Positions 37,271-45,311 of a stretch of 64,000 bases of DNA are shown here, piece after piece. The notes below the pieces were generated by a model. The model was given only the letters and a program-made list of their open reading frames with translations. It had not been told where the DNA came from and made no database searches. Numbering within the stretch: position 1 is the first letter of the stretch; each line of letters opens with the position of its first letter. Source of the DNA: Opacimonas viscosa (GTDB taxonomy: Bacteria; Pseudomonadota; Gammaproteobacteria; Enterobacterales; Alteromonadaceae); assembly GCF_024199005.1 (NCBI RefSeq), contig NZ_JANATA010000010.1:44763-108762 (forward strand), given 5' to 3'. A program made the position numbers and the translations under genes.

Positions 37271-38931
37271 TAGATTCTATCTATCCACTGGCGCAAACAA
37301 AACAGAAACATCTATTTTGTTTACAAAATCTCCAGCTGTTTCTATTTATACTCCTGATGGAAAATCTGCTTTTTTATATGACACTACAGTTTGAAATCGT
37401 ACCGGACAATGTCAGTTGGTACTTTCCTGTAGCATTTAATATTCTTTTGTATTTACTACTACCCTTGCGTTTTTGGCCACTGATACTAGTAGCCATTTCA
37501 TTAGGAAATGGTCTTGCTTACCACTTTTTTTTAGACTACGAAATAGTCTCTATCATGCTAATAAAAGTTAAAGGTATTGTGACTTTTTTGCTTGGGATTT
37601 TGGGTATCTTTTATGTAAAAAAATACCACTTAAAGTATGATTGGTTTTCGTTAGATGCGATATTTATCTTGCTCATTGTCGGTTTGTTCTACCGTTTCTC
37701 ATATATGTTTCTATCGTATTTAGCTGACTTTGGTGTATACAGCGAGATTGCCAATGAACATCTGTTTGAGTATTTTGTTGCACATATACTGGCGGGGACT
37801 TTGACTTACTTTTATTTCTTAGCCGGGACGTTGTTATTCTTGTGGGTAAAAAAACGAAAAGCATACCCAAATTTCAGTGAGTTGGCCGTTATTGTTGGAA
37901 AAGTGCTCGTTATATTATTGTTGTGTTTTATTGCTTATAAGATTCAGCCAGCGAGTTTTCCTTTTATTCAAGCATTCAGCTTTATACCACTTCTTTGGTT
38001 TGGCTATCGTTATGGTTTTTTTGGTATTGTATTTTCGGTATTTGTCGCGATGACAGTGCTCCTACTTTTTCTCTTTAAACAAGAAGGTCCAATTTTACTC
38101 CAATTCCAACCTTTTATGATTAGTGCGATGTTGGTTGCTTTCTTAATTGGTGCGGTTTCACTAGAAAACCACAAAACCGAAAAAAGGATCCTGCAACAAA
38201 AAGATCAATTAATCCAAGGCAATATAGAATTAGGGGAGAAAAATCAAAAATTTCAAGAATTATCCCGTTCGATATTGGATACTCAAGAACAGGAAAGAAA
38301 ACACCTTTCCTCAGAGATCAGTGATGAACTGACCCCAGTGGTAAGTGAATTACAGTTGTCCACTAACGCATTATTGTCGGTCGCGAGCACAGAGAAAAAT
38401 ATAGTCAATATCAGTATGATTAAGCAAAGTGTTGCGCAGATTTATAATAGTATTTTTGAGTTAATGCATTGGTTAAGACCTAGCGTCTTGGATCAGCATG
38501 GTATTTATTCGACTATCACAGGTGAGTACTTTGCGCAGCGTCTCACCCCTGTTGGCATTCATTATGAAGCGGAGGTTATTGGAGAAAAAGTCCTCTTATC
38601 AGAAATAAACGAGATTACTATTTATCGCTTGGTCCAAGAGGCGATAACCAATACGATTAAACACGCTGGAGCGACACGTTTTTTAGTGAAACTGGTCATT
38701 CACACTGATGAAATTCAGGTCTATCTTGCTGATAACGGCGTAGGCCTCTGTGAGGCAGATGAAACAAGCTCTTTTGATGGCTTAAATGGCTTTGGTTTAA
38801 AAGGACTAAAAAATCGAATATTAGCGCTAAATGGCACGATGGAAACCGTCATTGATATAGAGACTATTGAACACATGCAAACGATGCATAAGCACAGCGG
38901 CTTTTGTCTAAAAGTAACGTTGCCCTTATAA
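37267..38931 (+). CDS. Membrane histidine kinase paralogue lacking the phospho-acceptor histidine
   Basis: This 554-residue paralogue of the preceding protein has the same multi-helix membrane region and coiled coil. Its HisKA_3 motif reads QEQERKHLSSEISDELTP: Ser352 replaces the acceptor His found in the partner. Its ATPase is intact: YRLVQEAITNTIKHAGA (N-box), LADNGVGL (G1) and GFGLKGLKNRI (G2). The defects of the two neighbours are complementary, so they probably work as a heterodimer in which this subunit phosphorylates the His of the partner. No LuxR-type response regulator lies in the window. The cluster ends here; lipoprotein and glyS are on the other strand. Confidence 0.85.
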   Translation: MIDSIYPLAQTKQKHLFCLQNLQLFLFILLMENLLFYMTLQFEIVPDNVSWYFPVAFNILLYLLLPLRFWPLILVAISLGNGLAYHFFLDYEIVSIMLIKVKGIVTFLLGILGIFYVKKYHLKYDWFSLDAIFILLIVGLFYRFSYMFLSYLADFGVYSEIANEHLFEYFVAHILAGTLTYFYFLAGTLLFLWVKKRKAYPNFSELAVIVGKVLVILLLCFIAYKIQPASFPFIQAFSFIPLLWFGYRYGFFGIVFSVFVAMTVLLLFLFKQEGPILLQFQPFMISAMLVAFLIGAVSLENHKTEKRILQQKDQLIQGNIELGEKNQKFQELSRSILDTQEQERKHLSSEISDELTPVVSELQLSTNALLSVASTEKNIVNISMIKQSVAQIYNSIFELMHWLRPSVLDQHGIYSTITGEYFAQRLTPVGIHYEAEVIGEKVLLSEINEITIYRLVQEAITNTIKHAGATRFLVKLVIHTDEIQVYLADNGVGLCEADETSSFDGLNGFGLKGLKNRILALNGTMETVIDIETIEHMQTMHKHSGFCLKVTLPL

Positions 38932-38973
38932 AACGGTTCGAAAAGGTCGCTCTTTAGGTTCTTTTCACAATAT

Positions 38974-39468
38974 TTACTTTAATTGAATACTCAATTCTGC
39001 TGGATTACCTGGCTTAACTACGAAGCGATATGTGCCAGTCTCTGCGGGTGTGAATTTAAGATTTCCGGCAGTTGCAGCACACAATAGCTCTATCTTTTTA
39101 TCTGGGTGTGCCATCTGTCCCGCTGGGTTAAAAGCTCCACATGTCAGATCAGGAGTATATACACTATCAGCGAATTTAAAGTCATAAGGTTGACCATCTG
39201 CGATTAATGACACTTCAGCAAAATAGTCTCCAGCTTCATTCTTTTGTAACAAATATGGGGCCTCTGCTTCCCACCAGTTAAAAATACCACGAATATACAT
39301 CGTGTTATATGCTCGTTTGTCCGAACTCTCAACTAAAGGGATGTAGTCACGGAGCTTTGCAGTACTTGCACAGCCGCTGAGCATGCTCAACAATACTAAA
39401 GGCAGAACTAAACCTTTATATGTGAGAGAGCGTTGGGGTTGTTCTGATGAGTGAAAAATATCAGGCAT
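38974..39468 (-). CDS. Lipoprotein with glycogen-binding/pullulanase-N-like domain
   Basis: This 164-residue protein has a type II signal peptide with the lipobox LSMLSGC, so Cys32 or so is the lipidated residue. The mature part (MYIRGIFNWWEAEAPYLLQ, ending YRFVVKPGNPAELSIQLK) resembles the small beta-sandwich found at the N-terminus of pullulanases and in carbohydrate-binding modules. The Trp pair might contact sugar. It is probably anchored in the outer membrane, facing the periplasm. It lies alone between the kinase cluster and glyS. Function is not known; carbohydrate binding is inferred from the fold only. Confidence 0.6.
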   Translation of the reverse strand: MPDIFHSSEQPQRSLTYKGLVLPLVLLSMLSGCASTAKLRDYIPLVESSDKRAYNTMYIRGIFNWWEAEAPYLLQKNEAGDYFAEVSLIADGQPYDFKFADSVYTPDLTCGAFNPAGQMAHPDKKIELLCAATAGNLKFTPAETGTYRFVVKPGNPAELSIQLK

Positions 39469-39502
39469 GCAATGTCATCCTTGGCGGCAATGAACGATGA
39501 AT

Positions 39503-39533
39503 AAAAGGGTTAATGGAAATTCCGTTAACCCTT
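39503..39533 (-). terminator. Rho-independent terminator after glyS
   Basis: On the minus strand AAGGGTTAA and TTAACCCTT pair as a 9-bp stem; GGAA/TTCC can extend it inward, and a short TTTTATT run follows. It lies just after the glyS stop at 39542. Confidence 0.7.
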
Positions 39534-39541
39534 AGCATAGA

Positions 39542-41617
39542 CTATTTTGTGGCTAAAACTGAAATATCAGCCGTAGATAAAAATAGTTCACGTAGTTGGC
39601 TCAATAACGCTAAGCGATTATTACGTGTAGCATCTTCATCAGCCATGACCATGACATTATCAAAGAAGTCGTCAACTGGCCCTTGTAAATCCGCTAATGA
39701 TGTTAGGATAGCATTGTAATCTTTGTTAGCTAACGCTTGAGCGACAACATCTTGTTGTAGTGCTATCTTTTCAGCTAAAACAATTTCCGCAGCATCACTT
39801 AGTAAACTGGCATCGAGTTTGGCTTCACTCACTGAGGCACTGTTTTTGGCTAAGATATTGGCCACGCGCTTGTTCGCCGATGCTAAGGCACCAGCCTGTG
39901 CTAAACCTTTAAATTCAGATACAGCATGAACACGCTTACTAAAATCTAATGGGTTCGTGATGTTTCGAGCGCTTACAGCTTGAATCACTTCTGTCTCAAT
40001 GCCTTGGTCTTGATACATCGCTTTGAAGCGAGCGATAACAAAATCAACCGCATTATCCAGCGCCTCGGTATTTGTCAGCTTGTCCCCATAAGTATTGACC
40101 GCAAAAGCCAATAGTTCACGGATATCTAGATTGTAGTTCCGTTCAGTAATGATACGTAAGACTCCAATCGCAGCTCGGCGCAGTGCAAATGGATCTTTAT
40201 CGCCTTTTGGCAACATACCAATACCAAATATACCTGCCAAGGTATCTAATTTATCAGCTAGTGCGACAGCTGCAGAGGTATCTGATGAAGGTAGGGCATC
40301 GCCAGCTTGGCGTGGCATATATTGCTCAGCGATAGCTTCTGCAACAGCACTGTTCTCACCATCATTTAAGGCGTAGTACTTACCCATAACCCCTTGTACA
40401 TCTGGGAACTCCATGACCATTTCGGTCATCAGATCCGTTTTAGATAACAAGCCAGCACGAGCTGCATCTGTAGCGTTTGAACCAATCTGTTCAGCAATGA
40501 ATGCAGCAATTTTAGCGATTCGTTGGACTTTTTCAGCCAAAGTACCTAGTTGTTTTTGGAATAAAATACTGTTGAGTGAATCCAAACGGTCTTCTAATGC
40601 GGTTTTTTTATCCGTCTCGAAGAAAAATTCAGCATCAGCTAATCTTGGGCGAATAACTTTTTCATTCCCTTCAATCACAAACTCTGGAGCACTAGATTGA
40701 ATATTTGAAACAAACAAGAATTTAGCAGATAGATTGCCCTCTGCATCTAATAGAGGGACGTATTTTTGGTCGTCTTTCATGGTGTAAATCAGCGCTTCTT
40801 TAGGTACGGCTAAAAAACGCTCTTCAAAGCTGGCTTGCATCACGACAGGGTATTCTACCAATGATGCGATTTCTTCTAACAACGCTTGGTTGTAATCTGC
40901 AGTCAACCCCAGCTCATCTGCTTTTGCTTCCAAGCCTTTGGCTATTTCTGCACAACGGTCAGCGTAGTTCACGACAACAAAATGTGCTTTTGCCTGAGCT
41001 TCATAGTTATCAGCATGATCAAGAGTGAATGTACTAGGTCCATGGAAACGGTGGCCGCGAATGATGCGGTCAGAAGGCATATCTAAAATAGTGGCTGGCA
41101 GAATATCTGCACCAAACATGGCAGTGAAAGTGTGTACTGGACGAATGAATTGCGTGTCAGAGCTACCCCAACGCATTGGTTTTGGAATGGGAAGTTTTGC
41201 TAGGGCACGATTAACAATGCCTTCGATTAATTCATCCAAAGCTTTGCCAGTGACTGCAGCTTTATGTAATAACCATTCACCTTTATCTGTTTTTAATCGT
41301 TCGGCATCTGCTATATCGATACCATTACCGCGAGCCCAGCCTTGCGCAGCTTTGGTCGGATTACCTTCAGCATCAAAAGCCGCTGTGACGGCAGGCCCAC
41401 GTTTTTCGACGATTTTATCGGCTTGCTGGTAAGCTAATTCTTTGACCTGTATTGCTAAATGGCGCGGTGCGGCAAACCATGTAAGTTCGGTATACGATAA
41501 TTCTGCTGCGGCTAATTCATTTTGCATATTTTGCGCAAAGCTAACAGCTAGTGTTTTAAGTGATTTTGGTGGTAACTCTTCCGTACCTAGCTCAACTAAT
41601 AATGTATCTTGACGCAT
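39542..41617 (-). CDS. glyS: Glycyl-tRNA synthetase beta subunit
   Basis: This 691-residue subunit of the bacterial alpha2beta2 glycyl-tRNA synthetase binds tRNA-Gly. It starts [20 protein letters not shown], the conserved beta start, and contains PKPMRWGSSDTQFIRPVHT and the HD-like and anticodon-binding C-terminal regions (ISARNITNPLDFSKRVHAV, about 560). Its ATG overlaps the glyQ stop by one base (TAATG), so the two subunits are translationally coupled for equal production. The length is normal (689 in E. coli). Confidence 0.98.
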   Translation of the reverse strand: MRQDTLLVELGTEELPPKSLKTLAVSFAQNMQNELAAAELSYTELTWFAAPRHLAIQVKELAYQQADKIVEKRGPAVTAAFDAEGNPTKAAQGWARGNGIDIADAERLKTDKGEWLLHKAAVTGKALDELIEGIVNRALAKLPIPKPMRWGSSDTQFIRPVHTFTAMFGADILPATILDMPSDRIIRGHRFHGPSTFTLDHADNYEAQAKAHFVVVNYADRCAEIAKGLEAKADELGLTADYNQALLEEIASLVEYPVVMQASFEERFLAVPKEALIYTMKDDQKYVPLLDAEGNLSAKFLFVSNIQSSAPEFVIEGNEKVIRPRLADAEFFFETDKKTALEDRLDSLNSILFQKQLGTLAEKVQRIAKIAAFIAEQIGSNATDAARAGLLSKTDLMTEMVMEFPDVQGVMGKYYALNDGENSAVAEAIAEQYMPRQAGDALPSSDTSAAVALADKLDTLAGIFGIGMLPKGDKDPFALRRAAIGVLRIITERNYNLDIRELLAFAVNTYGDKLTNTEALDNAVDFVIARFKAMYQDQGIETEVIQAVSARNITNPLDFSKRVHAVSEFKGLAQAGALASANKRVANILAKNSASVSEAKLDASLLSDAAEIVLAEKIALQQDVVAQALANKDYNAILTSLADLQGPVDDFFDNVMVMADEDATRNNRLALLSQLRELFLSTADISVLATK

Positions 41618-42525
41618 TATTTAGCCTCCTTTTTACACATTGGGAAGCCGAGTGCTTCACGAGCTGCATAATAACTTTCAGCTACCGCTTTTGCCAAAGT
41701 ACGCACTCGTAATATATAGCGCTGTCTTTCGGTAACTGAAATTGCGTGACGTGCATCCAACAAATTAAACATATGAGATGCTTTCATCACTTGCTCATAC
41801 GCAGGTAGCGGCAAGTTATTTTCAATTAATTTTTGAGAGTCTTTTTCTGCTTGGTCAAATCCAGCGAATAAAGCGTCAACATCTGCATATTCAAAGTTAT
41901 AAGCACTCTGTTCCACTTCGTTTTGGTGAAAAACATCACCATAGGTGACAGGGCCATCAGGACCATGCGTCCAAACTAAGTCATAGATACTATCAACCCC
42001 TTGTACGTACATCGCTAGACGCTCAAGACCGTAGGTAATTTCACCAGTAACAGGTTTGCATTCTAAGCCACCAACTTGTTGGAAATAAGTGAACTGAGTC
42101 ACTTCCATGCCATTTAACCAGATCTCCCAACCTAAGCCCCAAGCACCCAGAGTCGGCGATTCCCAGTTATCTTCAACAAAACGGATATCGTGGACAAGCG
42201 GGTCAAAGCCGAGTTCTTTCAGAGAGCCTAAATAGAGTTCTTGAATATTCTTGGGTGATGGTTTTAACATGACCTGGAATTGGTAATAGTGCTGTAGACG
42301 GTTTGGATTATCTCCATAGCGACCATCAGTTGGGCGGCGACACGGCTGGACATAAGCACTGCTGATAGGCTCTGGACCTAAAGAGCGTAAAAAAGTCATG
42401 GGATGGAATGTACCAGCACCGACTTCCATATCGAGAGGTTGAATGATTACGCATCCTTGTTGCGCCCAATAATCTTGCAAGGTGGCTATGAGCCCCTGAA
42501 AGGTTTTTACATCGTATTTTGACAT
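41617..42525 (-). CDS. glyQ: Glycyl-tRNA synthetase alpha subunit
   Basis: This 302-residue catalytic subunit activates glycine and, with GlyS, charges tRNA-Gly. It has [19 protein letters not shown] at the start and the class II synthetase motifs, including [20 protein letters not shown] and [20 protein letters not shown]. The length matches E. coli GlyQ (303). It is upstream of glyS and overlaps it by one base. A GCGCAAT/ATTGCGC inverted repeat at 42561-42585 lies upstream, in the gap after the DUF2489 gene, and may be that gene's terminator. Confidence 0.98.
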   Translation of the reverse strand: MSKYDVKTFQGLIATLQDYWAQQGCVIIQPLDMEVGAGTFHPMTFLRSLGPEPISSAYVQPCRRPTDGRYGDNPNRLQHYYQFQVMLKPSPKNIQELYLGSLKELGFDPLVHDIRFVEDNWESPTLGAWGLGWEIWLNGMEVTQFTYFQQVGGLECKPVTGEITYGLERLAMYVQGVDSIYDLVWTHGPDGPVTYGDVFHQNEVEQSAYNFEYADVDALFAGFDQAEKDSQKLIENNLPLPAYEQVMKASHMFNLLDARHAISVTERQRYILRVRTLAKAVAESYYAAREALGFPMCKKEAK

Positions 42526-42623
42526 GTGCTTATGTTCTACGTTAGTGAATACAAAATCTAGCGCAATAGTTTAACCTAATTGCGCGCATTGATGTAGAGG
42601 CAAAGCGTAGAAAATAAGCTAAT

Positions 42624-43070
42624 TTAGATTGTCGGATGGTATGCACGAAGTTTGATGACCTCATCAATGATGGGGGTTTCAAACTCGGCTTCAATCGACA
42701 GTCTTTCTTTGTCTTGTTGGCGGCGCTCTTTTTTGGTTAAAGAGGCGCGTGCTTCATGGGTCTTAAAGTGAGATATTTTGTGATGAAGACCGTAAATAGC
42801 GGGATAAAGTTCGGCAAATTTAGGCTGTGGTGATAAAGGTAATGCATCGAGGAGATTGGTCAATCTGATCACGCCTTCTGACAAATCACATTGTTGTTGT
42901 TCGATAGCTAATGCAATCACATGCACTGACTGCATAATGTTGGTCACACGGTCTTGGCGGAGTTTATCTTTTTTCTGCTGTTGTTCATTGACCTGCGAAA
43001 GCAGTTTACCCGCATAAAAACTTAAACCCAAAATAATCGCAACAGCTAGAACGATCAAAGCAATGTACAT
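42624..43070 (-). CDS. DUF2489 family membrane-anchored protein
   Basis: This 148-residue protein has one N-terminal membrane helix (MYIALIVLAVAIILGLSFYA) and a cytoplasmic helical domain with QQKKDKLRQDRVTNIMQSV, LTNLLDAL and a KKERRQQDKERL basic stretch. This layout fits DUF2489, a family found next to yihI in Alteromonadales and Vibrio; function unknown. The ATG at 43070 follows GGGGAG and is chosen over a TTG twelve bases upstream. It lies 30 bases after yihI, probably in one transcript. Confidence 0.78.
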   Translation of the reverse strand: MYIALIVLAVAIILGLSFYAGKLLSQVNEQQQKKDKLRQDRVTNIMQSVHVIALAIEQQQCDLSEGVIRLTNLLDALPLSPQPKFAELYPAIYGLHHKISHFKTHEARASLTKKERRQQDKERLSIEAEFETPIIDEVIKLRAYHPTI

Positions 43071-43100
43071 GTGACTCCCCAAGGATAACTGCCTATAAAC

Positions 43101-43619
43101 TTATCTAAAATCATTAATGTTAATAGCGTCTAATGCCGCTAAAGGATCATCTTCTACAGCCTTCTTGTCCGACTCAGGGGACGGCTCTTCCTCGTCTTTT
43201 ATACCAAGTAAATCGCATAACACTGCGTGTCTTGCCATCGTGCTTGTCACAAATTCTTGTTCATCGGCAGTCAGTGTTTCATTATTATCTATACGTTCTA
43301 ACAAGGTATGTAAACGTTCATCCGCTTCCAAAGCCGCGAGTTCAGCGGCTGGGGTAGCAAATTTTCTGATTTTGACTTTTACATCAGGTTTTGGGGTAGG
43401 GCGAAGTTCGATAGGCTTTTTACTACCAATTTTAGGATCTTTCCTGACTTTGTTGACGTGTTGTGAGGTTTCCTGTGCGACTGAATGTCTAGAGCCTGCT
43501 GGCTTACCCTTTGTCGGCTTGGTTCTTTTGGGAGCTGTAGATGGTTTGCGACCACCTCTTTCTTTTGATTTAGGAATGCCTATTTGACCAACTTTGCGAG
43601 ATTTTTTGCTATGCGCCAT
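43101..43619 (-). CDS. yihI: Der GTPase-activating protein YihI
   Basis: This 172-residue protein has the YihI layout: a very basic, disordered N-terminal half rich in Lys, Pro and Ser (HSKKSRKVGQIGIPKSKERG), then an acidic helical C-terminal part with LEADERLHTLLERIDNNETL. YihI stimulates the GTPase Der and so tunes late 50S ribosome assembly in E. coli. The ATG at 43619 is preferred because the family starts MAHSKKSRK; an upstream in-frame ATG at 43649 has no better ribosome-binding site. DUF2489 follows. Confidence 0.85.
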   Translation of the reverse strand: MAHSKKSRKVGQIGIPKSKERGGRKPSTAPKRTKPTKGKPAGSRHSVAQETSQHVNKVRKDPKIGSKKPIELRPTPKPDVKVKIRKFATPAAELAALEADERLHTLLERIDNNETLTADEQEFVTSTMARHAVLCDLLGIKDEEEPSPESDKKAVEDDPLAALDAININDFR

Positions 43620-43716
43620 CTTTGGATGAGACCTTTCAGTAAAGAACATGATAAACGAGATGATTATACAACACGTAAGTCCATTGCGTCATATTTAGTT
43701 TAGTAACGACTGAAGC

Positions 43717-43754
43717 TCGTGATTATCACGAAATGATAGTTAATACTAACTATC
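43717..43754. promoter_or_regulatory. Two adjacent perfect inverted repeats upstream of yihI
   Basis: TCGTGAT-T-ATCACGA (43717-43731) and GATAGTTA-ATAC-TAACTATC (43735-43754) stand side by side between the methyltransferase stop (43794) and the yihI start. Neither has a T-tract on the minus strand, so they may be operators for yihI or stem-loops at the end of the methyltransferase transcript. Confidence 0.5.
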
Positions 43755-43793
43755 GTCATGACCAATGAGTAGACAGGTAGTCAGTCAAGTGTG

Positions 43794-44711
43794 TTAGTGT
43801 CCAGCGGTGAATAGCATAATGTCATTGGTGGGGTAGGTAACTGTCCATCCGTATTGTTGCGCCAGGTAAAGAGCAGTTTTTTCGTGATAAAAACAAATGT
43901 GAGTGGGATCATTTTTATAATGCCACTGTGCGAAGCGCGTTTCGTCGATTACTCGTTTGGTCATGATTAAAAGCATGCCATGGGGCTTTAATAAACTGTG
44001 AAATTGCTTCCACACAGCAGCTGCTTGCCAAATATGTTCAATGACTTCTGTGCATGTAATGACATCATATTGTTGCTTTAGTACGGTCTCATCTGGATAA
44101 AAATATTTGTCATACACGGACACCGAACAGCCAAGATAAGATAACTGTGCACCGAGAACTGGCATCGGGCCACAACCAAAGTCCAGAACATCAACAGCAG
44201 CTAGAGCATCACTTTTCGTGTTGCTAGGGTGGGGGATTTGAGTATCACTTTGTGTAACACCTAAGTGCACGGGTGCTGGCAAAGATAGGGTTGCTACGTA
44301 TTCTAAAAACTGCAACCCAAGCTCAAATGTGAGTACTTTGGGTTGCCCAATAACAGTACAGTATTGGTTGAATAGTTCAGTCATGTTAGCAGGCAAGGAC
44401 AATGCATCAAAATCCGTTGCATTTGTATTTACCAAAGTTGAACCCTCAAGATAACACAGCACTTGGTCGGTCGCTCTGGTCAAAAATGCCTGATATCCCT
44501 TGTCAGAAAATACATTGTCATGTTCTTCATATTCGGCTTTTTCTGCCGTAGCCGATAAATGATAAGACTCTGGCACAAAAACAAGATGACACGCCGTACA
44601 TTGATAGTATTCTCTAGGTACTTTTTTAGTGTTAGGTTTTTTACTAGGGAGTTCCACATGAAACAATTTGCATGGAGTATTCGAGCAAAGTGGGCATTGT
44701 TGGGAGTGCAT
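43794..44711 (-). CDS. Zinc-ribbon class I SAM-dependent methyltransferase
   Basis: This 305-residue protein has an N-terminal four-Cys zinc ribbon (CPLCSNTPC, then YQCTACHLVF) and a methyltransferase domain. Motif I reads VDVLDFGCGPMPVLGAQLS (about residue 175) and the acidic motif II is YDVITCTEVIEHIWQ (about 215). The family (Methyltransf_23-like) includes proteins that methylate varied substrates; the substrate here is unknown. The codons for Cys-Lys-Leu-Phe-His-Val-Glu near the start contain a degenerate parS-like site. The gene is alone, with its own upstream region that also holds a short unassigned transcript. Confidence 0.78.
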   Translation of the reverse strand: MHSQQCPLCSNTPCKLFHVELPSKKPNTKKVPREYYQCTACHLVFVPESYHLSATAEKAEYEEHDNVFSDKGYQAFLTRATDQVLCYLEGSTLVNTNATDFDALSLPANMTELFNQYCTVIGQPKVLTFELGLQFLEYVATLSLPAPVHLGVTQSDTQIPHPSNTKSDALAAVDVLDFGCGPMPVLGAQLSYLGCSVSVYDKYFYPDETVLKQQYDVITCTEVIEHIWQAAAVWKQFHSLLKPHGMLLIMTKRVIDETRFAQWHYKNDPTHICFYHEKTALYLAQQYGWTVTYPTNDIMLFTAGH

Positions 44712-44770
44712 GTGTGAAATGGCCTATCTACGAAAATGTATCTGCTATAGCTTATACCAATCCAGAAAAG

Positions 44771-44799
44771 AAAAAGGTGATAATTTTCATTATCACCTT
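44771..44799 (-). terminator. Rho-independent terminator of a short minus-strand transcript
   Basis: On the minus strand AAGGTGATAAT, the loop GAAA and ATTATCACCTT form an 11-bp perfect stem followed by a T-run. It lies upstream of the methyltransferase start, so it must end a transcript starting further right, near 44959. The GAAA loop makes it very stable. Confidence 0.85.
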
Positions 44800-44959
44800 A
44801 ATAGGATGTTGGTTAACACTTCTCCCGAATAACATGCCCTTCTTCCGAGGTTTATGCTTGGATGTTTTCCAACTAACTCTTCTTTTTATTATTATTAACA
44901 GAATATCTTTTTTTTGTTTTAGGTCTTCCAAGACTCTTTATGAGCGCGTCCGTCAATGA
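44772..44959 (-). ncRNA. Putative short transcript (sRNA or small basic peptide mRNA)
   Basis: This about 185-base minus-strand unit is bounded by a promoter (44966-44993) and a strong terminator (44771-44799). It contains a possible 27-codon frame starting TTG near 44955, encoding a Lys/Arg-rich peptide ending VNNNKKKS, without a clear ribosome-binding site. No long ORF is present. It may be an sRNA, a leader or a small basic protein. I do not recognise it. The rest of 44960-45311 holds hairpins and no gene. Confidence 0.4.
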
Positions 44960-44993
44960 ATTGACAATATACAGTAAAAACTTGTCGGTGCAA
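44952..44993 (-). promoter_or_regulatory. Promoter with palindromic operator for the short transcript
   Basis: On the minus strand TTGCAC (44993-44988), a 16-base spacer and TATATT (44971-44966) form a good sigma-70 promoter. The perfect palindrome GTCAAT-GA-ATTGAC at 44952-44965 sits exactly over the expected transcription start, a classic repressor position. Confidence 0.6.
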
Positions 44994-45175
44994 GCGAAAA
45001 AAACAAAATTTGTTAATTTTGTTAATATTTTGTAACTTTTCAGGGTTTTTACTGATAAATTTTAGGAAAGAGCCTTTATTCGCTGGCACATGTGCTCGTG
45101 AAGCTATTGGGGCAATAACAAAGTCCAGTGACCTATTATTGGGTCACTTATTTTGACTAATATCGTGTGTGCCAT

Positions 45176-45203
45176 AAAAAAACCAGTATAAATACTGGTT
45201 TTT
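45176..45203 (-). terminator. Rho-independent terminator after the cytochrome c gene
   Basis: On the minus strand AAAAACCAGTAT pairs with ATACTGGTTTTT and is followed by more Ts. It lies about 110 bases beyond the cytochrome stop. The stem is symmetrical and would also work on the plus strand. A second hairpin AGTGACC/GGTCACT is at 45127-45147. Confidence 0.8.
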
Positions 45204-45311
45204 CAATTCTGCTTTTATCAACAAAACTAGACGGATTTATTATCAGTAATGTAAATAATTCGCCTCATGCGCAATCGAGTAAGTTAAGACTCAACTTGGC
45301 ACTATACTGCC

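Noticed and set aside
42561..42585. GCGCAAT/ATTGCGC inverted repeat upstream of glyQ as a T-box or riboswitch
   Set aside because: It is a simple 7-bp stem with an 11-base loop and lies nearer the DUF2489 3' end; no T-box sequence (TGGNACCGCG) or glycine-riboswitch core is present.
44672..44959. 95-residue plus-strand ORF across the methyltransferase start
   Set aside because: It reads through the promoter and terminator of a minus-strand transcript and has no ribosome-binding site; its hydrophobic stretch comes from T-rich DNA.
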